Source of the DNA: Gammaproteobacteria bacterium
GTDB lineage: Bacteria > Pseudomonadota > Gammaproteobacteria > UBA4575
DNA length: 8,300 bases
Direction: 5' to 3'
Assembly (NCBI GenBank): GCA_028281205.1
Contig: JANQKJ010000372.1
Location: 1 to 8,300, forward strand
Shown here: positions 6,334 to 8,300 of the stretch, piece by piece
Layout of the letters: every line of letters begins with the position of its first letter
Numbering within the stretch: position 1 is the stretch's first letter
The notes under the pieces: generated by a model
What the model saw: the letters and a program-made list of their open reading frames with translations, nothing else
Database searches by the model: none
Told to the model about the DNA's origin: nothing
Made by a program: the position numbers and the translations under genes

Positions 6334-8277
6334 ATGCTTAAATCATTCAGTAAGCGCTTAACATTTTTAATGCTATGTATATTCATGGCATTTTCGTACG
6401 TTAGTGCTGAAGAAAAAATACCTGCCAATATTGTTAAAGACTTACATTATGGTGAAGTATTATTTCATTTTTACCAGGATGATTATTTCACCTCAATTAC
6501 ACACTTGCTGGCAGCACAACAATTAAATCGAGTTGCACATCACCGCCCTGATGATGAGTTATTACTTGGCGGCATACAGCTCTCATATGGTATGCATAAT
6601 GAAGCAGGTAAGATATTTGCTCGTATTCTGGAAGAAAATACCGATAATGCGATTAAAAATCGTGCTTACTATTATTTAGCAAAAATATCTTATCAGCGTG
6701 GTTATTTAACCAAAGCTGCCCAATATGTTGAGAATATAAAAGGTGCTGTTCATGCGGATATATTCAGTGACGTAAAACTTCTTAAAAGTCAGGTTTATCT
6801 AGATATTGGAATGCCTGAAAAGGCTATTGCATCTTTGGATGACTGGAAAGCGCCTAAAACACACCGTCCGTATGCATTACATAATTTAGGAATCGCACAT
6901 ATTAGAGATGGGAATCTTGATGAGGGTGTTAAGAAGCTAGAAAAAGCTAGCAAACTTAGAATACGTCAACCTAATCAGCTAACTTTACGTGATAAGTCAA
7001 ATTTAGTTGCAGGCTTAGCCTTGTTAAAAGATAAGCCGGAGGTTGCCCAGCATTATTTAGAAGATGTTAGGTTGTCCGGTCTTTATTCAGATATTTCATT
7101 ATTAACAATGGGTTGGGCGCATAGCGAACAAGGTAATTATGAGAAAGCACTTACACCGTGGTTGGAGCTAAAGAACAGACGTTTAACTAGTACGCCTGTT
7201 CAGGAAGGTCTGCTTGCGATTGCTTATGGTTACGGACAGTTAGGTTTAAATGGAAGGGCAGTACAATCATATGAGGATGCTATTAACCTCTACCAAGTTG
7301 AAAATACAAAACTGTCCGAGTCTATTGCTTCAATTGAGCAGGGAAAACTTATTACTGCTCTTATAGAGAAAAGCCAACAAGAACCTCTATTAGGATGGTT
7401 TTGGTCGCTTAAGAGTATTCCAGCAGTACCTGAAGTAAGGTACTTGACTGAGTTAATGGCAAATCATCAATTTCATGAAGCAATAAAAAACTTCAGAGAT
7501 TTAATTTTCCTTAAAGATAATTTGCAAAACTGGTTGGACAATATCCATGTTTTTAACACTATGTTAGAGACACGCCAGGCGCGTTATGAACAAACAGTGC
7601 CAGTCGCGGGTAAAACTCTTGACCGGTCATTATTAAAATATTTTCAAAACAAGTACGACAAGTTAAAAACTACTTTAGATGAAGCTGAGGCAAATCAAGA
7701 TGTGCTTGCATTTGTCAATGATGATGAATTGTTGAGTTTAAAGCGGATTGAACGCCTGCAAAAAAAGCTTATTAAGATTAGCGCTGAGTATCCTGAAAAT
7801 AAAGAATACCAAGAAAATTTACAACGCTTGAAATTGTTGCGTGGTCGAATTTATTGGAACGTATCTCAGCAATATGCACATAGAAAATGGCAGACAAAAC
7901 GCCTGTTAGTAGAGATTGAACAGGAAATACAGAAACAAGAACAAGTAGAAGCATCTATTGCAACTGTCGATCAAGTAGCAAGCTTTGGTTTTGGTGGGTT
8001 CCAATATCGTATCGATGAAATTAAGCAACGTATTGAAGCGGCGCTTCCCAGGTTGATAGTTGCCTATGATAAACAGAGCAGATTGCTTGAAAAATTAGCT
8101 ATACGTGAATTAGAGCAGCGTAAATTAGTTATGAAAAGTTATCGCGCACAAGCGAAGCTTGCGTTGGCACAGGCTTATGATCGGGCTACTGTGGAAAATC
8201 CGGAATTGATCGTTGAAGATTCACAAGCACAGTTAACACCAGACTCAATAGAGTCAGAACAAATTGGAGAGCAATAA
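6334..8277 (+). CDS. Periplasmic TPR and coiled-coil scaffold protein
   Basis: A 647-residue exported protein. The signal peptide is residues 1-25 (YVSA then EEK). The start ATG follows a weak TGAG about 8 bases upstream. Residues about 37-330 are helical repeats of TPR type: clear units include RAYYYLAKISYQRGYLTKAA (about 110-130), PYALHNLGIAHIRDGNLDEG (180-199), SLLTMGWAHSEQGNYEKA (255-272) and LAIAYGYGQLGLNGRAVQSY (294-313). After a less regular middle (340-425), long charged helices run to about 622, probably coiled-coils, interrupted by a Gly/Phe-rich spot (SFGFGGFQYR, about 549-558). The tail is acidic. TPR proteins of this size act as protein-protein scaffolds. A GltC/NfsC-like role next to outer-membrane barrels is my inference. 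There is no catalytic motif. The stop TAA overlaps the next start by one base (TAATG), showing coupling to the following gene. Confidence 0.85.
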   Translation: MLKSFSKRLTFLMLCIFMAFSYVSAEEKIPANIVKDLHYGEVLFHFYQDDYFTSITHLLAAQQLNRVAHHRPDDELLLGGIQLSYGMHNEAGKIFARILEENTDNAIKNRAYYYLAKISYQRGYLTKAAQYVENIKGAVHADIFSDVKLLKSQVYLDIGMPEKAIASLDDWKAPKTHRPYALHNLGIAHIRDGNLDEGVKKLEKASKLRIRQPNQLTLRDKSNLVAGLALLKDKPEVAQHYLEDVRLSGLYSDISLLTMGWAHSEQGNYEKALTPWLELKNRRLTSTPVQEGLLAIAYGYGQLGLNGRAVQSYEDAINLYQVENTKLSESIASIEQGKLITALIEKSQQEPLLGWFWSLKSIPAVPEVRYLTELMANHQFHEAIKNFRDLIFLKDNLQNWLDNIHVFNTMLETRQARYEQTVPVAGKTLDRSLLKYFQNKYDKLKTTLDEAEANQDVLAFVNDDELLSLKRIERLQKKLIKISAEYPENKEYQENLQRLKLLRGRIYWNVSQQYAHRKWQTKRLLVEIEQEIQKQEQVEASIATVDQVASFGFGGFQYRIDEIKQRIEAALPRLIVAYDKQSRLLEKLAIRELEQRKLVMKSYRAQAKLALAQAYDRATVENPELIVEDSQAQLTPDSIESEQIGEQ

Positions 8278-8300
8278 TGAAGTTAATGAAACTCCAGTTA
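8277..8300 (+). CDS. Start of a further gene (3' end outside window)
   Basis: ATG 8277 shares one base with the preceding TAA and is preceded by GGAGAG at 8266-8271, 5 bases upstream, a good ribosome site. Only MKLMKLQL is visible. The basic start followed by hydrophobic residues is compatible with a signal peptide, but eight residues are too few to assign. The overlap shows that the operon continues. Confidence 0.65.

Overview
The window holds one block of eight plus-strand genes and the first codons of a ninth. They are packed so closely that the largest gap is about 34 bases, two junctions overlap, and no terminator or convincing intergenic promoter is visible. Every product with a visible N-terminus appears to be exported: signal peptides or lipoboxes, outer-membrane beta-barrels, periplasmic repeats and haem motifs. 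There is no cytoplasmic enzyme, RNA gene, mobile element, repeat array or CRISPR. Base composition is moderately AT-rich by eye. The protein families (TlpA-like thioredoxin, DUF4266, DUF3570, myxobacterial-type small outer-membrane barrels, large HzsA-like c-type cytochrome) suggest a Gram-negative bacterium, most likely a gammaproteobacterium. The species cannot be told.

Layout. (1) 1-1839: 3' part of a large secreted c-type cytochrome with three CxxCH motifs, resembling hydrazine-synthase-alpha-like proteins. (2) 1866-2390: a cysteine-rich lipoprotein with a C-X4-CH motif. (3) 2394-3188 and 3207-3836: two adjacent small outer-membrane beta-barrels that look like paralogues, the first with a periplasmic SH3b domain added. 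(4) 3871-4386, 4390-4620 and 4607-5743: a thioredoxin-like TlpA protein, a 76-residue DUF4266 lipoprotein ending in GCGCN, and a DUF3570 outer-membrane protein whose GTG start overlaps the end of the DUF4266 gene. (5) 5775-6314: a periplasmic protein of unknown family with a coiled-coil followed by a beta-rich domain. (6) 6334-8277: a 647-residue periplasmic TPR and coiled-coil protein. (7) 8277 onward: the start of another gene, coupled by TAATG.

Working together. The simplest reading is one operon for a multi-component envelope assembly. It has outer-membrane barrels (three), lipoproteins (two), periplasmic scaffold proteins (SH3b, coiled-coil, TPR) and redox components (haem proteins, thiol reductase, CGC-tailed lipoprotein). 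The barrel-barrel-TPR order recalls the GltA-GltB-GltC / NfsA-NfsB-NfsC parts of the Myxococcus gliding and spore-coat machines. Here a TlpA-DUF4266-DUF3570 cassette lies between the barrels and the TPR gene. That comparison is from memory of family architecture and was not tested by alignment. A perfect CRP-type palindrome lies inside the signal-peptide codons of the first barrel gene and may or may not be functional.
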